Origin: Chromatiales bacterium
GTDB lineage: Bacteria; Pseudomonadota; Gammaproteobacteria; Chromatiales; Chromatiaceae
Assembly: GCA_030145485.1 (NCBI GenBank)
Contig: JAQYVP010000126.1
Location: forward strand, 1 to 32,347
Direction of reading: 5' to 3'
DNA length: 32,347 nucleotides
Within the stretch, counting starts at the first letter, position 1. Each line of letters opens with the position of its first letter. The notes beneath the pieces were generated by a model that saw only the letters and a program-made list of their open reading frames with translations, was not told where the DNA came from and searched no databases. Made by a program: the position numbers and the translations under genes. Positions 16,326 to 24,831 of the stretch are shown here, in pieces.

Positions 16326-16898
16326 ATGCTGCGACAGGTTTTTCTATCTACACTGTGCCTGCTTGTGGTTTCCGGCTGCTCATCCACACCGCCGAAAAAC
16401 CGTAATGACATCTGCAGTATCTTCGAGCAGAAGCGCGGCTGGCATGATGATGCCATGGATGCGAGTAAGCGCTGGGGCACGCCTGTACCTGTGATGATGG
16501 CGATCCTCAAACACGAGTCCTCTTTTCGGGCGGATGCCAAACCGCCAAGAAAAAAATATCTCGGCTTTATTCCCGGGGCCAGAGCATCGTCCGCCTATGG
16601 TTATCCGCAGGCGCTGGATGGCACCTGGGATGGCTACAAGCGCGATACAGGACATCGCTGGGCCGATCGCGATGATTTTGACGATGCCATCGATTTCGTC
16701 GGCTGGTACACCAGTGTTTCATCGCGCAAACTGGGGATCAAGAAAGCTGATGCTTATAGCCAATACCTGGCCTATCATGAAGGGCAGGGCGGTTATTCCA
16801 GAGGAACCTATAAACGTAAACGCTGGCTGATGAATTATGCGAAACAGGTGCAGAAGACATCAAATCGGTATGCGGCACAACTACAGCGGTGCGGATGA
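16326..16898 (+). CDS. Lytic transglycosylase (SLT domain) lipoprotein
   Basis: This 190-aa lipoprotein has a lipobox VVSGC with Cys18. The mature part carries an SLT-type catalytic core. AILKHESSF contains the probable catalytic Glu64, followed by SSAYGYPQALDGTWDGY and the late LAYHEGQGGYSRG segment. Such enzymes cleave the MurNAc-GlcNAc bond of peptidoglycan, giving 1,6-anhydro ends. The A(S/Y)GYPQAL wording with a small length is typical of compact SLT lipoproteins in gammaproteobacteria. ATG 16326 is preferred to the adjacent TTG at 16323. There is no strong ribosome binding site. Confidence 0.85.
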   Translation: MLRQVFLSTLCLLVVSGCSSTPPKNRNDICSIFEQKRGWHDDAMDASKRWGTPVPVMMAILKHESSFRADAKPPRKKYLGFIPGARASSAYGYPQALDGTWDGYKRDTGHRWADRDDFDDAIDFVGWYTSVSSRKLGIKKADAYSQYLAYHEGQGGYSRGTYKRKRWLMNYAKQVQKTSNRYAAQLQRCG

Positions 16899-16912
16899 CA
16901 GAGGACAGAGAA

Positions 16913-16986
16913 CCGTAGGGTGGCATAAGCGGAGTGCATCCCACCATTTTTCGGCGCAATGCGCTTCGCTTATTGACAGCCTACGG
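16913..16986. repeat. CCGTAGGGTGG hairpin repeat
   Basis: The element opens CCGTAGGGTGGCATAAGCGG, has GTGCATCCCACC as an inner complement to GGGTGG, and closes with CCTACGG, which is inverted to CCGTAGG. A second copy lies at 15743. Similar repeats are widespread in bacterial intergenic regions. Confidence 0.65.
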
Positions 16987-17027
16987 AGATGAGGAGTTTG
17001 TGAAACTATGATTGAGCGGGAATTCTA

Positions 17028-17153
17028 ATGGATATCAACGGGCCGATGCGTATCGGTGTATTAGAGACCGGTGGCGCCTCAGAGTGGGAACTGCATTTCG
17101 ATTTTCGTGATGAGTTCCAGGCGCTCAGGAACCTGCTCAATACGCGTCCATGA
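17028..17153 (+). CDS. Possible 41-aa small protein overlapping the rimO start
   Basis: An ATG at 17028 opens a 41-codon frame beginning [16 protein letters not shown] and ending in [10 protein letters not shown]. Its TGA stop (17151-17153) overlaps the rimO ATG (17150) in the ATGA arrangement typical of translational coupling. A GCGGGA lies about 8 bp upstream. The product is acidic, soluble and without recognised domains. It may be a real leader or small protein, or simply an overlapping frame. The coupling geometry and the absence of any other rimO ribosome binding site favour translation. Confidence 0.4.
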   Translation: MDINGPMRIGVLETGGASEWELHFDFRDEFQALRNLLNTRP

Positions 17154-18466
17154 ATGATGCTCCAAAAATTGGTTTTGTCAGCCTTGGCTGTCCAAAGAAC
17201 CTGGTTGACTCCGAGCGTATACTGACCCGACTGCGAGCAGAGGGGTATGTTTTCAGTGATGACTATGCCGATGCCGATCTGGTAATCGTCAACACCTGTG
17301 GTTTTATCGATGCAGCTGTCGAGGAGTCACTCGATACCATTGGCGAAGCTCTCAGTGAGAATGGCAAGGTCATTGTGACCGGTTGCCTCGGCGTCAGGGA
17401 TGGGGAGATTCTTGATGCCCATCCCAATGTACTGGCGATCACAGGACCGCATGCCCCTGAAGAGGTCATCAGGGATGTACACCGCTATCTGCCGGCGCCA
17501 CATGACCCTTTTGTTTCGCTGCTTCCTCCGCAGGGGGTCAAGCTGACACCGAAGCACTACGCCTATGTGAAAATTTCCGAGGGGTGCAATCACCATTGCA
17601 GCTTCTGCATCATTCCTCAAATGCGGGGCAGCCTTGTCAGCCGCCCGCTTTCGGAAGTGATGCAGGATGCGGAAAACCTGGTCGCCTCCGGTGTCAGGGA
17701 ACTGCTGGTGGTGTCACAGGATACCAGCGCCTACGGCGTCGATATCAGATACCGTCCGGATTTCTGGAAAGGGCGGCCGATAGCGAGCCGCATTCGTGAG
17801 CTTGCCAGCGAACTGGGAAAGCTGCAGGCGTGGATTCGTCTGCACTATGTCTATCCCTATCCGCATGTCGATGACCTGATCCCTCTGATGGCTGATGGCC
17901 TGATTCTACCCTACTTGGATATGCCGCTGCAGCATGGCAGTGAAGCTGTGCTAAAACGCATGAAACGTCCGGCGGCGACAGAAAAGGTGTTGGAACGTAT
18001 TCACAGATGGCGGCAAAGCTGTCCGCAATTGACCCTGCGCAGTACCTTCATCGTCGGCTTTCCTGGTGAAACCGACGAGGATTTCGAACAGCTTCTTGAT
18101 TTTTTGCAGCAGGCGCAGCTCGATCGTGTCGGTTGCTTTGCATACTCACCGGTAAAGGGTGCGGCTGCCAATACTCTTCCTGAGCAGGTTCCCGAGGAGA
18201 TCAAGCAGCAACGCCTTGAGCGATTCATGCAACTGCAGGCGCACATCAGTGCACAAAAACTGCAGCGAAAAATCGGATCGACACAGATCGTGCTGGTGGA
18301 TGAGGTACACGCCGACCATGTGGTTGCGCGCAGTGAAGCCGATGCACCTGAGATCGATGGCAATGTCCTCATCAACGGCAGCTGGGATCTCGAACCCGGT
18401 GACTTCGTCGAGGTGAAGGTCACTGCAGCAACCGAGCATGATCTCTACGCACATGTCGTAGAGTAA
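17150..18466 (+). CDS. rimO: Ribosomal protein S12 methylthiotransferase (radical SAM)
   Basis: This 438-aa enzyme adds a methylthio group to the conserved Asp of ribosomal protein S12. The N-terminal UPF0004 domain supplies three cluster cysteines (Cys14 in SLGCPKN, Cys50 in NTCGF, Cys79 in TGCLG). The radical SAM core has CNHHCSFC (146-153). The [19 protein letters not shown] and [15 protein letters not shown] signatures follow, and a C-terminal TRAM domain ends the chain. The start overlaps a short upstream frame and no independent Shine-Dalgarno sequence is visible. It is followed by a palindromic repeat and the convergent prmA gene. Confidence 0.97.
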   Translation: MNDAPKIGFVSLGCPKNLVDSERILTRLRAEGYVFSDDYADADLVIVNTCGFIDAAVEESLDTIGEALSENGKVIVTGCLGVRDGEILDAHPNVLAITGPHAPEEVIRDVHRYLPAPHDPFVSLLPPQGVKLTPKHYAYVKISEGCNHHCSFCIIPQMRGSLVSRPLSEVMQDAENLVASGVRELLVVSQDTSAYGVDIRYRPDFWKGRPIASRIRELASELGKLQAWIRLHYVYPYPHVDDLIPLMADGLILPYLDMPLQHGSEAVLKRMKRPAATEKVLERIHRWRQSCPQLTLRSTFIVGFPGETDEDFEQLLDFLQQAQLDRVGCFAYSPVKGAAANTLPEQVPEEIKQQRLERFMQLQAHISAQKLQRKIGSTQIVLVDEVHADHVVARSEADAPEIDGNVLINGSWDLEPGDFVEVKVTAATEHDLYAHVVE

Positions 18467-18495
18467 TATCAGGAATTATCACTATTAAAAGAAAT

Positions 18496-18578
18496 GAACC
18501 ACGGAACACACGGACCACACGGAATTATATTGGGGAAGCTTTCTTGGGTTTTTCTGTATTCAGTGTGTTCCATGGTTA
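18496..18578. repeat. ACCACGGAACACACGG palindrome between rimO and prmA
   Basis: The left arm AACCACGGAACACACGGACC and the right arm CAGTGTGTTCCATGGTT are imperfect inverted repeats. They flank a central GGGGAAGCTTTCTTGGG hairpin. The element sits between two convergent genes and may act as a bidirectional terminator. Confidence 0.6.
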
Positions 18579-18584
18579 ATGATT

Positions 18585-19490
18585 TTAATCAATTAATGGT
18601 TGAGGAAGACGCTTGCCGGTGATGAGAATCCAATCATCCAGCTGTTGCGGTGGATCAAGTGTGAACTCTTCCCGGTAGGCCTGCTGAACCATCTCTGCCT
18701 GGTCATGCAGGATTCCTGAGAGGGCAATGCTGCCGCCGGGTTTTACTATTGCGGACAGTTGCGGCGCCAGTTCAACCAGCACGCTGGCGAGGATGTTGGC
18801 GAGCAGGATGTCGCATGGCTTGCCGACCGGCTCTGCTACTGACAGCAAAGTCAGCTGTTGCATGACACCGTTTGCTACGGCATTCTGCCGGCTGGCAATC
18901 AGCGCCTGCGGATCATGGTCGATGCCCGTCACTGACTCTGCGCCAAGCAGCAGCGCGGCGATACCCAGAATGCCGGAACCACAGCCGTAGTCGATCACTG
19001 ATTGCGCGTGCCAATCGACACCATCCAGCCACTGCAGGCAGAGTGAGGTCGTTGCATGGGTGCCCGTGCCGAAGGCAAGTCCGGGATCAAGCATCAGGGA
19101 GACAGCATCCTGTGCATCGGATGGCAGTTGCCTGTCTCGAGGGACGACCCAAAGTCTTTTACCGAAACGCATGGGATGAAAATTTTCCATCCAGGCGCGC
19201 TCCCAGGGTTGATCCTGCAGGATTTCCGTGTCGATTTTCAGCTGAATATGTTGTGAGTTTGCTGTCTTCTGTACAGCTTGCCTGAGCCTGTTTTGATCAG
19301 CTGTGGCATCAAACAGGCCGGTAATGATCGTCTCACTCCACAATTTTTCCTCTCCGGGAGCTGGCTCAAGTTGAGGCTCGTCCCCTGCATCCGTGAGAGT
19401 CACGCAAAGCGCACCAACTCCCTCCAGCAGGGTTTCGATAAAGGGTGCGTCGTGCTTGCCGGCAGTGATATGTATCTGGATCCAGGGCAT
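18585..19490 (-). CDS. prmA: Ribosomal protein L11 methyltransferase
   Basis: This 301-aa SAM-dependent enzyme trimethylates ribosomal protein L11. The N-terminal substrate-recognition domain (about 1-110) is followed by DPGLAFGTGTHATT (135-148), the SAM-binding motif DYGCGSGIL (167-175) and ANILASVLVELAP. Length is normal. It follows accC downstream in the aroQ-accB-accC-prmA order. About 220 bp of repeats, including a strong hairpin and a heptamer tract, now separate it from accC, so it may have its own promoter or reduced expression. Confidence 0.95.
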   Translation of the reverse strand: MPWIQIHITAGKHDAPFIETLLEGVGALCVTLTDAGDEPQLEPAPGEEKLWSETIITGLFDATADQNRLRQAVQKTANSQHIQLKIDTEILQDQPWERAWMENFHPMRFGKRLWVVPRDRQLPSDAQDAVSLMLDPGLAFGTGTHATTSLCLQWLDGVDWHAQSVIDYGCGSGILGIAALLLGAESVTGIDHDPQALIASRQNAVANGVMQQLTLLSVAEPVGKPCDILLANILASVLVELAPQLSAIVKPGGSIALSGILHDQAEMVQQAYREEFTLDPPQQLDDWILITGKRLPQPLID

Positions 19491-19510
19491 GATAATGACG
19501 GGATTTTTTC

Positions 19511-19580
19511 ACCACGGAACACACGGAATACACGGAAAAAGATAAAAAAATAATTCCGTGTAGTCCGTGTGTTCCGTGGT
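19511..19580. repeat. Near-perfect 26-bp-arm palindrome of the ACCACGGAA family
   Basis: The left arm (19511-19536, starting ACCACGGAACACACGG) and the right arm (19555-19580, ending GTGTTCCGTGGT) match at 25 of 26 positions around an 18-nt AT-rich loop. It would form a strong hairpin in RNA or DNA. It lies 21 bp upstream of the prmA start, in the prmA leader. Confidence 0.7.
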
Positions 19581-19584
19581 TTAT

Positions 19585-19629
19585 ATTAGGTTTTAGGTTT
19601 TAGGTTTTAGGTTTTAGGTTTTAGGTTTT
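19585..19629. repeat. TTTTAGG heptamer microsatellite
   Basis: Five perfect TTTTAGG units occupy 19591-19625. An ATTAGG precedes them and a partial TTTTG unit follows. It is pure heptamer repetition with no coding frame above it. Confidence 0.8.
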
Positions 19630-19633
19630 GACT

Positions 19634-19663
19634 CTCGTTCCCACGTTGGAGCATGGGAACGAG
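19634..19663. repeat. CTCGTTCCCA hairpin repeat
   Basis: CTCGTTCCCAcg ... gcATGGGAACGAG forms a short hairpin. A related element occurs at 26930-26957 (CGTTCCCATGC ... GTGGGAATGCG). Such CGTTCCCA-type hairpins are common in gammaproteobacterial intergenic DNA. Confidence 0.6.
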
Positions 19664-19707
19664 GAATGACATTACTGCAAACTGACGTCTGCCAACTGCC
19701 AACTTTG

Positions 19708-21051
19708 TTACAAGCCGAGTTTTTTCTCCAGGTAGTGAATATTGACGCCGCCTTTTTGAAAAGCGGAGTCTTTCATGATATCGGCCTGCAGCGGAATATT
19801 GCTCTTGATGCCGTCGATGACCATCTCTGACAGGGCAATGCGCATACGCGCCATGGCGGATTCACGGGTTTCACCGTAGGCAATCAGTTTGCCGATCATG
19901 GAGTCATAGAAGGGCGGCACTGTATAGCCGTTATAGATGTGAGTTTCGACGCGAATGCCGGGGCCGCCGGGAAAGTGCAGGTTGGTGATCTTTCCCGGAC
20001 TGGGCATGAAGGTATCGGGGTCTTCGGCATTGATACGACATTCGATGGCGTGCCCCCTTATCTTGATGTGCTCCTGTTTGTAGGAGAGTTTCTCTCCGGC
20101 TGCAATGCGCAGCTGTTCCTTGACAATATCAACACCTGTTACCATTTCGGTTACCGGGTGTTCCACCTGTATGCGGGTGTTCATCTCGATGAAGTAGAAC
20201 TCACCATTTTCATACAGGAATTCAAAGGTTCCGGCGCCGCGGTAACCAATGGTGCGGCAGGCTTCGGCACAGCGTTCGCCAATCTTGTTGCGCTGCTTGT
20301 TAGTGATGCCGGGTGCAGGGGCCTCCTCCACAACTTTTTGATGACGCCGCTGCATGGAGCAGTCGCGTTCACCCAGGTGGATGGCGTTTCCATGCGTATC
20401 TGAGAGCACCTGGAATTCCACATGACGGGGGTTTTCCAGGTATTTTTCCATGTAGACAATATCATTGTTGAAAGCGGTTCTGGCTTCGCTTTTGGTCAGT
20501 GCGATCGAATTCAGCAGTGAGCCCTCGGAGTGCACCACGCGCATACCGCGGCCGCCGCCGCCGCCGGATGCCTTGATGATGACCGGATAGCCGATATCTC
20601 TGGCCATCTTCAGAGTGCCCTTTTCGTCATTTTCGTCGATCGGACCGTCTGAACCGGGAACACAGGGAACACCGGCCTCTTTCATCGCATCGATGGCTGT
20701 GATTTTGTCACCCATGAGGCGGATGGTTTCCGGCTTGGGGCCGATAAAGATGAAGCCTGAGTCTTCCACGCGTTCGGCAAAATCGGCATTTTCAGACAAA
20801 AAGCCATAACCGGGATGAATCGCCACAGTATCTGTGACTTCGGCTGCACTGATGATGTTGGGGATTTGCAGGTAACTGGCTGTAGAGGCGGCCGGGCCGA
20901 TGCAGACAGATTCGTCTGCGAGCAGCACATGTTTAAGAGTGCGATCTGCTTCAGAGTGGACTGCAACGGTGTGAATTCCCATTTCACGACAGGCGCGTAG
21001 GATGCGCAGAGCAATCTCGCCACGGTTTGCAATAAGTACTTTGCTTAACAT
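19708..21051 (-). CDS. accC: Acetyl-CoA carboxylase, biotin carboxylase subunit
   Basis: This 447-aa ATP-grasp enzyme carboxylates the biotin on AccB using ATP and bicarbonate. It is the first half-reaction of malonyl-CoA synthesis for fatty acids. Visible signatures are [14 protein letters not shown] at the N-terminus, [10 protein letters not shown] (79-88), the glycine-rich ATP loop GGGGGRGM (163-170) and [14 protein letters not shown]. Length matches AccC (about 449 aa). It starts 12 bp after accB, which gives an accB-accC transcript, the usual arrangement. Confidence 0.98.
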   Translation of the reverse strand: MLSKVLIANRGEIALRILRACREMGIHTVAVHSEADRTLKHVLLADESVCIGPAASTASYLQIPNIISAAEVTDTVAIHPGYGFLSENADFAERVEDSGFIFIGPKPETIRLMGDKITAIDAMKEAGVPCVPGSDGPIDENDEKGTLKMARDIGYPVIIKASGGGGGRGMRVVHSEGSLLNSIALTKSEARTAFNNDIVYMEKYLENPRHVEFQVLSDTHGNAIHLGERDCSMQRRHQKVVEEAPAPGITNKQRNKIGERCAEACRTIGYRGAGTFEFLYENGEFYFIEMNTRIQVEHPVTEMVTGVDIVKEQLRIAAGEKLSYKQEHIKIRGHAIECRINAEDPDTFMPSPGKITNLHFPGGPGIRVETHIYNGYTVPPFYDSMIGKLIAYGETRESAMARMRIALSEMVIDGIKSNIPLQADIMKDSAFQKGGVNIHYLEKKLGL

Positions 21052-21063
21052 GTGATTCTCCGC

Positions 21064-21546
21064 TTATTCGATGACAAACAGAGGTTGGTTGTATTCGACA
21101 GGCTGGCCGTTCTCGACGAGAATCTTTTTCACGGTTCCAGAGGTGTCTGACTCGATCTGGTTGAGAATTTTCATCGCCTCGATGATGCACAGGGTGTCGC
21201 CTTCAGTCACGGATTGCCCGACCTCGACAAATGTGGATGATTCAGGGGATGCAGAGCGGTAGAAGGTGCCCACCATTGGCGAGTTGACAGTGTGGCCTGA
21301 GTGTGCGGCTTCCTCTTCTGTCGCTGCAGCAGCCGGTGGCTCTGCGGGGGCGGTTGCCGGCACAGCTGCAGCAGCACCTCCAGGAGGTAGCGCTGCCTGC
21401 ATCATTTGCGGCATTGTCATGACGGCTGTCTGGGCTGATCCGATACGGCTGATACGAATGGAGTCTTCACCTTCATTGATTTCGATTTCAGCCATATCAG
21501 AGGCCTCGACGAGTTCGATGAGTTTTTTGATTTTTCGAATATCCAC
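21064..21546 (-). CDS. accB: Acetyl-CoA carboxylase, biotin carboxyl carrier protein
   Basis: This 160-aa protein carries the biotin of acetyl-CoA carboxylase. The N-terminal helix region (1-45, [17 protein letters not shown]) is followed by an Ala/Pro-rich linker (about 50-85). The C-terminal biotinyl domain has the [10 protein letters not shown] motif with biotinylated Lys126. The end [12 protein letters not shown] is standard. It lies between aroQ (11 bp) and accC (12 bp) in one transcription unit. Confidence 0.98.
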   Translation of the reverse strand: MDIRKIKKLIELVEASDMAEIEINEGEDSIRISRIGSAQTAVMTMPQMMQAALPPGGAAAAVPATAPAEPPAAAATEEEAAHSGHTVNSPMVGTFYRSASPESSTFVEVGQSVTEGDTLCIIEAMKILNQIESDTSGTVKKILVENGQPVEYNQPLFVIE

Positions 21547-21557
21547 AGATTGTCCCT

Positions 21558-21992
21558 CTAGAGATGTGTCAGTGCGGCACTCAGGGCGAGGTCATAGCCC
21601 TGACTGCCAAGACCGGCGATAACGCCAACGGCAATATCAGATAAATAGGAGTGATGACGAAATGTTTCCCGCTGATAGATATTGGAGAGATGCACCTCGA
21701 TAAAGGGGATCTCTACAGCGAGGAGGGCATCACGCAAGGCAATGCTGGTATGGGTAAATGCGGCCGGGTTGATGATGATAAAGACGGTGTCATCATCCAT
21801 GGCGGCATGAATACGTTCGATGAGTAGATGCTCGGCGTTATATTGCGAGAGTTCGAGGCTTTTCCCTGCCTGTTGTGACTGCTTTTGCAGACGTTCCCCG
21901 ATATCGTCCAGTGTCTCACGACCATAAGTCTGCGGCTCTCTTCGACCGAGAAGATTGAGATTTGGTCCGTTGAGAACGAGAATCCGAGACAT
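21558..21992 (-). CDS. aroQ: Type II 3-dehydroquinate dehydratase
   Basis: This 144-aa enzyme dehydrates 3-dehydroquinate to 3-dehydroshikimate in aromatic amino acid synthesis. Signatures are [10 protein letters not shown] at the N-terminus with the flexible-loop Tyr23 (YGRETL), [11 protein letters not shown] and IEVHLSN. It is the first gene of the aroQ-accB-accC unit, which is a common gammaproteobacterial order. A GGATAGAG sequence can serve as ribosome binding site. Confidence 0.97.
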   Translation of the reverse strand: MSRILVLNGPNLNLLGRREPQTYGRETLDDIGERLQKQSQQAGKSLELSQYNAEHLLIERIHAAMDDDTVFIIINPAAFTHTSIALRDALLAVEIPFIEVHLSNIYQRETFRHHSYLSDIAVGVIAGLGSQGYDLALSAALTHL

Positions 21993-22152
21993 TGCAACTC
22001 TATCCAGCGAAATAAATGAGATAAAACAAAGATAGACGAAGTGTGTCTAATTTGCGCACAGATGTCCAGTATTTCATGCTATTTTTCACTAAATTGCAGA
22101 AACATGCCCTGAAAAAAATTTGCAGTCGTCAGTCTGCGGCAAACCGCAAGTA

Positions 22153-22301
22153 GCAATTCTCAATGCACCAAATAGAGCGCCAACATTTTAAAAGACTTTT
22201 ACCACGAAGACCACGAAGACCACGAAGAATCAACTGGATACAAAAAAACTTCGTGCTCTTCGTGTCCTTCGTGGTGAGTATCTTTCTACTTTTAGAATTG
22301 C
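22153..22301. repeat. Family A repeat, complete copy
   Basis: The 149-bp element has terminal inverted repeats (GCAATTCT ... AGAATTGC) and inner CACGAAG arms (TTTTACCACGAAGACCACGA and the mirrored TCTTCGTGTCCTTCGTGGTG). The centre is AATCAACTGGATACAAAAAA. It lies in the 396-bp gap between aroQ and the DUF1538 operon. Apart from short GCAGTCGTCAGTCTGC/ACTGCAAGCTGACGACTG flanks the rest of this gap shows no gene. Confidence 0.7.
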
Positions 22302-22388
22302 TGAACTGCAAGCTGACGACTGACAACTTTCTCTATTCTCTGGTATGCTCGAAACAGTTTCACTTTCACTGACGGCATCGGCTCAACA

Positions 22389-23111
22389 TTGAAGGCACTC
22401 ATCAAGGCGTTCTACGAGAGTACCCGGGATCTGCTTCCGATCGTTGTAGTGATCGCCTTTTTTCAACTGCTGGTGCTGCAGCAGCCATTCCCCGGTTTAC
22501 TGAAAATGCTCGGCGGCCTGCTGATGGTGGTGCTGGGTCTGACATTGTTTGTCCACGGCCTGCGCACCGGCCTGTTCCCGATTGGAGAGACGATGGCATA
22601 CGATTTCGCTCGCAAGGGGAGTCTGCCATGGCTGCTGCTGTTTGCCTTTGCACTGGGTTTCGGCACCACTGTCGCAGAACCTGCGTTGATTGCGGTTGCC
22701 GACGAGGCAGCCGAGGTGGCGGCCAATGGCGGCATGATTGCATCGACCGACTCCGCCATGGAGAGTTATGCGCATGGCTTGAGAATGACGGTTGCAGTCT
22801 CTGTCGGTTTTGCCATCATGCTCGGTGTATTCCGCATCATAAAAGGCTGGCCAGTCCAGTATCTGATCCTTGGCGGTTATATTGGTGTGCTGGTCATGAC
22901 CATGTTTGCGCCGCAGGAGATTATTGGCATCGCCTATGATTCCGGCGGTGTTACCACCTCCACCATTACAGTGCCGCTGGTGACAGCGCTGGGCGTCGGT
23001 CTTGCCAGCAGCATCGCGGGGCGCAATCCGATGGTCGATGGTTTTGGCCTGATTGCTTTTGCATCCCTGACCCCAATGATCTTTGTCATGGCCTACGGGA
23101 TTGTATTGTGA
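22389..23111 (+). CDS. DUF1538 family integral membrane protein (first of pair)
   Basis: This 240-aa protein has about seven hydrophobic segments. Conserved DUF1538 blocks are visible: [12 protein letters not shown] (92-103), [17 protein letters not shown] (182-198) and [14 protein letters not shown] (211-224). The polar, Thr/Ser-rich blocks within membrane segments look like discontinuous helices of a transporter, but no substrate is established to my knowledge. The start is TTG; no in-frame ATG or GTG exists upstream within the open frame and no clear ribosome binding site is seen. The stop overlaps the next start (GTGA), so it is coupled to the second DUF1538 gene. Function as a transporter half is inferred. 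Confidence 0.85.
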   Translation: MKALIKAFYESTRDLLPIVVVIAFFQLLVLQQPFPGLLKMLGGLLMVVLGLTLFVHGLRTGLFPIGETMAYDFARKGSLPWLLLFAFALGFGTTVAEPALIAVADEAAEVAANGGMIASTDSAMESYAHGLRMTVAVSVGFAIMLGVFRIIKGWPVQYLILGGYIGVLVMTMFAPQEIIGIAYDSGGVTTSTITVPLVTALGVGLASSIAGRNPMVDGFGLIAFASLTPMIFVMAYGIVL

Positions 23112-23914
23112 CTGATTGGCTGCTTGAATTTGCCGGTATTTTTTTCGACACAGTCACCGACGTGCTACCGATTGCCACGATCCTGTTTGGTTTTCAGTTT
23201 TTGGTGATACGTCGCCAGATTCCACATCTCTATCGCATCCTGAGCGGCTTTTTCTACGTCATCCTGGGGCTGGCATTTTTTTTGATGGGGTTGGAGCAGG
23301 CGCTGTTTCCGGTGGGAAAACTGATGGCGCAGCAACTCACGGATCCTCATTTTCTTGGCATCGATGTCGAACTTTATAAAGAGACCATTGCAACCCAATG
23401 GGCTTCCTATTACTGGGTCTACCTGTTTGCCTTCGCCATTGGTTTTTCAACCACTATTGCAGAACCTTCGCTGATTGCCGTGGCGATCAAGGCAAATGAT
23501 GTTTCAGGCGGCAATATCAACCCCTGGGGGTTGCGCATTGCTGTGGCTATCGGCGTTGCACTGGGTATCTCTCTGGGCGCCTTTCGCATTATTACCGGTA
23601 CGCCGCTACACTACTATATTATCAGCGGATATATCGTGGTGATGCTGCAGACGATGTTCGCGCCGCGCTCGATAATTGCCCTCGCCTATGATTCCGGCGG
23701 GGTGACGACTTCGACCGTTACCGTGCCACTGGTAGCGGCGCTTGGACTGGGACTCTCCGCAACTGTGCCGGGACGCAATCCCATGCTGGATGGTTTTGGC
23801 CTGATCGCTTTCGCCAGTCTTTTTCCCATCATGTCGGTGATGGGGTATGCGCAGCTCGGACGCTGGTATGCACACCGTCAACAGCAAAAAACTGAATACA
23901 ACACCGAGGAGTAA
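23108..23914 (+). CDS. DUF1538 family integral membrane protein (second of pair)
   Basis: This 268-aa paralog of the preceding protein has the same blocks: [12 protein letters not shown] (114-125), [17 protein letters not shown] (193-209) and [14 protein letters not shown] (222-235). It differs by an extra stretch around residues 78-100 and a hydrophilic C-terminal tail of about 18 residues. The start is GTG, overlapping the upstream stop by 4 bp. Two adjacent, coupled paralogs suggest a heteromeric membrane complex. It is followed after 2 bp by a PII-like gene, which suggests a regulated transporter in the manner of AmtB-GlnK or SbtA-SbtB. That analogy is inference. Confidence 0.85.
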   Translation: MTDWLLEFAGIFFDTVTDVLPIATILFGFQFLVIRRQIPHLYRILSGFFYVILGLAFFLMGLEQALFPVGKLMAQQLTDPHFLGIDVELYKETIATQWASYYWVYLFAFAIGFSTTIAEPSLIAVAIKANDVSGGNINPWGLRIAVAIGVALGISLGAFRIITGTPLHYYIISGYIVVMLQTMFAPRSIIALAYDSGGVTTSTVTVPLVAALGLGLSATVPGRNPMLDGFGLIAFASLFPIMSVMGYAQLGRWYAHRQQQKTEYNTEE

Positions 23915-23916
23915 CG

Positions 23917-24267
23917 ATGCATTTCAAATTGATTCTGGTTCTCGTGGAGGACTCTCATACGGAGACAGTACTGGAGGCAGCGCGCGAGGCGGGCGCCACC
24001 GGCGCCACTGTCCTCAACCAGGCGCGCGGTGAGGGGGCTGAAAAGAAAAAAACCTTTTTCGGACTTACTCTGGAGACACAGCGTGACCTGGTGATGCTGC
24101 TGGTAGAGGAGCATGCCAGCCGCGCCATCCTCGAGACCATTGCAAAAAAATGCCGCTTCGATGAACAACCGGGAACCGGCATCGCCTTTCAAATCGATGT
24201 AGAAGACGCCATCGGCGTCAGTCACCAGATCAGACAACTCAGCAGCAAAGTGGAGGAGGAGATATGA
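23917..24267 (+). CDS. Divergent PII-like signalling protein
   Basis: This 116-aa protein follows the PII ferredoxin-like pattern: KLILVLVEDSHTETVLEAAREAGATGATVLNQARGEG (1-40, written here with its breaks at strand ends), a T-loop region AEKKKTFFG, then QRDLVMLLVEE and PGTGIAFQIDVEDAIGV. It lacks the uridylylated Tyr of GlnB/GlnK, and the C-terminal GDGKIF motif is replaced by PGTGIAF. It is therefore a PII-like paralog, not a classical nitrogen regulator. PII-like proteins bind nucleotides and control membrane transporters. Its position directly after two DUF1538 genes makes these the likely target. GAGGAG supports the start. The stop overlaps the CBS gene (ATGA). Confidence 0.82.
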   Translation: MHFKLILVLVEDSHTETVLEAAREAGATGATVLNQARGEGAEKKKTFFGLTLETQRDLVMLLVEEHASRAILETIAKKCRFDEQPGTGIAFQIDVEDAIGVSHQIRQLSSKVEEEI

Positions 24268-24662
24268 AGCGTAAAATTGTGCGTGTGCGTGACGTCATGA
24301 AGAAAAACTTTGATATGGTCGATGGCATGGCGACAGTTGCCGAAGCACTCGACACCATGAAACATGTCGAGACCAAGACGCTGATTATCAATAAACGTCA
24401 TGAGGATGATGTTTTCGGCATCGTGACGCTCACCGGCATCGCACGCAGTGTGCTTGCCGCTGACCGTGCGCCTGAGCGGGTTAACATCTACGAGATCATG
24501 ACCAAGCCGGCGCTGACAACCTCTCCGGAGATGGATATTCGTTACTGCGCACGCCTGTTTGACAACTTCGGCCTGAGCCGCGCTCCGGTGATCGAGCATG
24601 GCGAAATTTGCGGCATTGTCTCATTGACCGACATGGTGCTGAAGGGAGTGCTGGATAAGTAG
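24264..24662 (+). CDS. CBS-pair domain protein of the DUF1538 operon
   Basis: This 132-aa protein consists of two CBS motifs. The first has KTLIINKRHEDDVFGIVTLTGIA; the second has SRAPVIEHGEICGIVSLTDMV. CBS pairs sense adenine nucleotides. The start overlaps the PII-like stop by 4 bp, with GAGGAG a few bases upstream. It is thus the fourth member of a tightly packed operon and probably a second regulator of the DUF1538 membrane proteins. It is distinct from the stand-alone CBS protein at 7361. Confidence 0.9.
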   Translation: MKRKIVRVRDVMKKNFDMVDGMATVAEALDTMKHVETKTLIINKRHEDDVFGIVTLTGIARSVLAADRAPERVNIYEIMTKPALTTSPEMDIRYCARLFDNFGLSRAPVIEHGEICGIVSLTDMVLKGVLDK

Positions 24663-24682
24663 AGTCTGGAGAGACAGGAAAA

Positions 24683-24766
24683 TTAACCACGAAAGTCACG
24701 AAAAGTACGAAATTAGACACGTCGAGTGTTCGCGTTTTTCGTGTGGTTCGTGACTTTCGTGGTTAA
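24683..24766. repeat. Perfect 20-bp-arm palindrome of the ACCACGAA family
   Basis: The arm TTAACCACGAAAGTCACGAA (24683-24702) is exactly inverted at 24747-24766 around a 44-nt centre. It begins 20 bp after the CBS stop and could terminate the DUF1538 operon transcript. Confidence 0.7.
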
Positions 24767-24831
24767 AATCATTTGGAATTTTTCAACCAGCGTCTACACT
24801 ATACTGAAATAACAACACCAAAGGTGTCACC

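Noticed and set aside
19585-19629. Telomere-like TTTTAGG tract as a chromosome end
   Set aside because: It is only about 45 bp long and lies inside a normal bacterial gene order, so it is a microsatellite.
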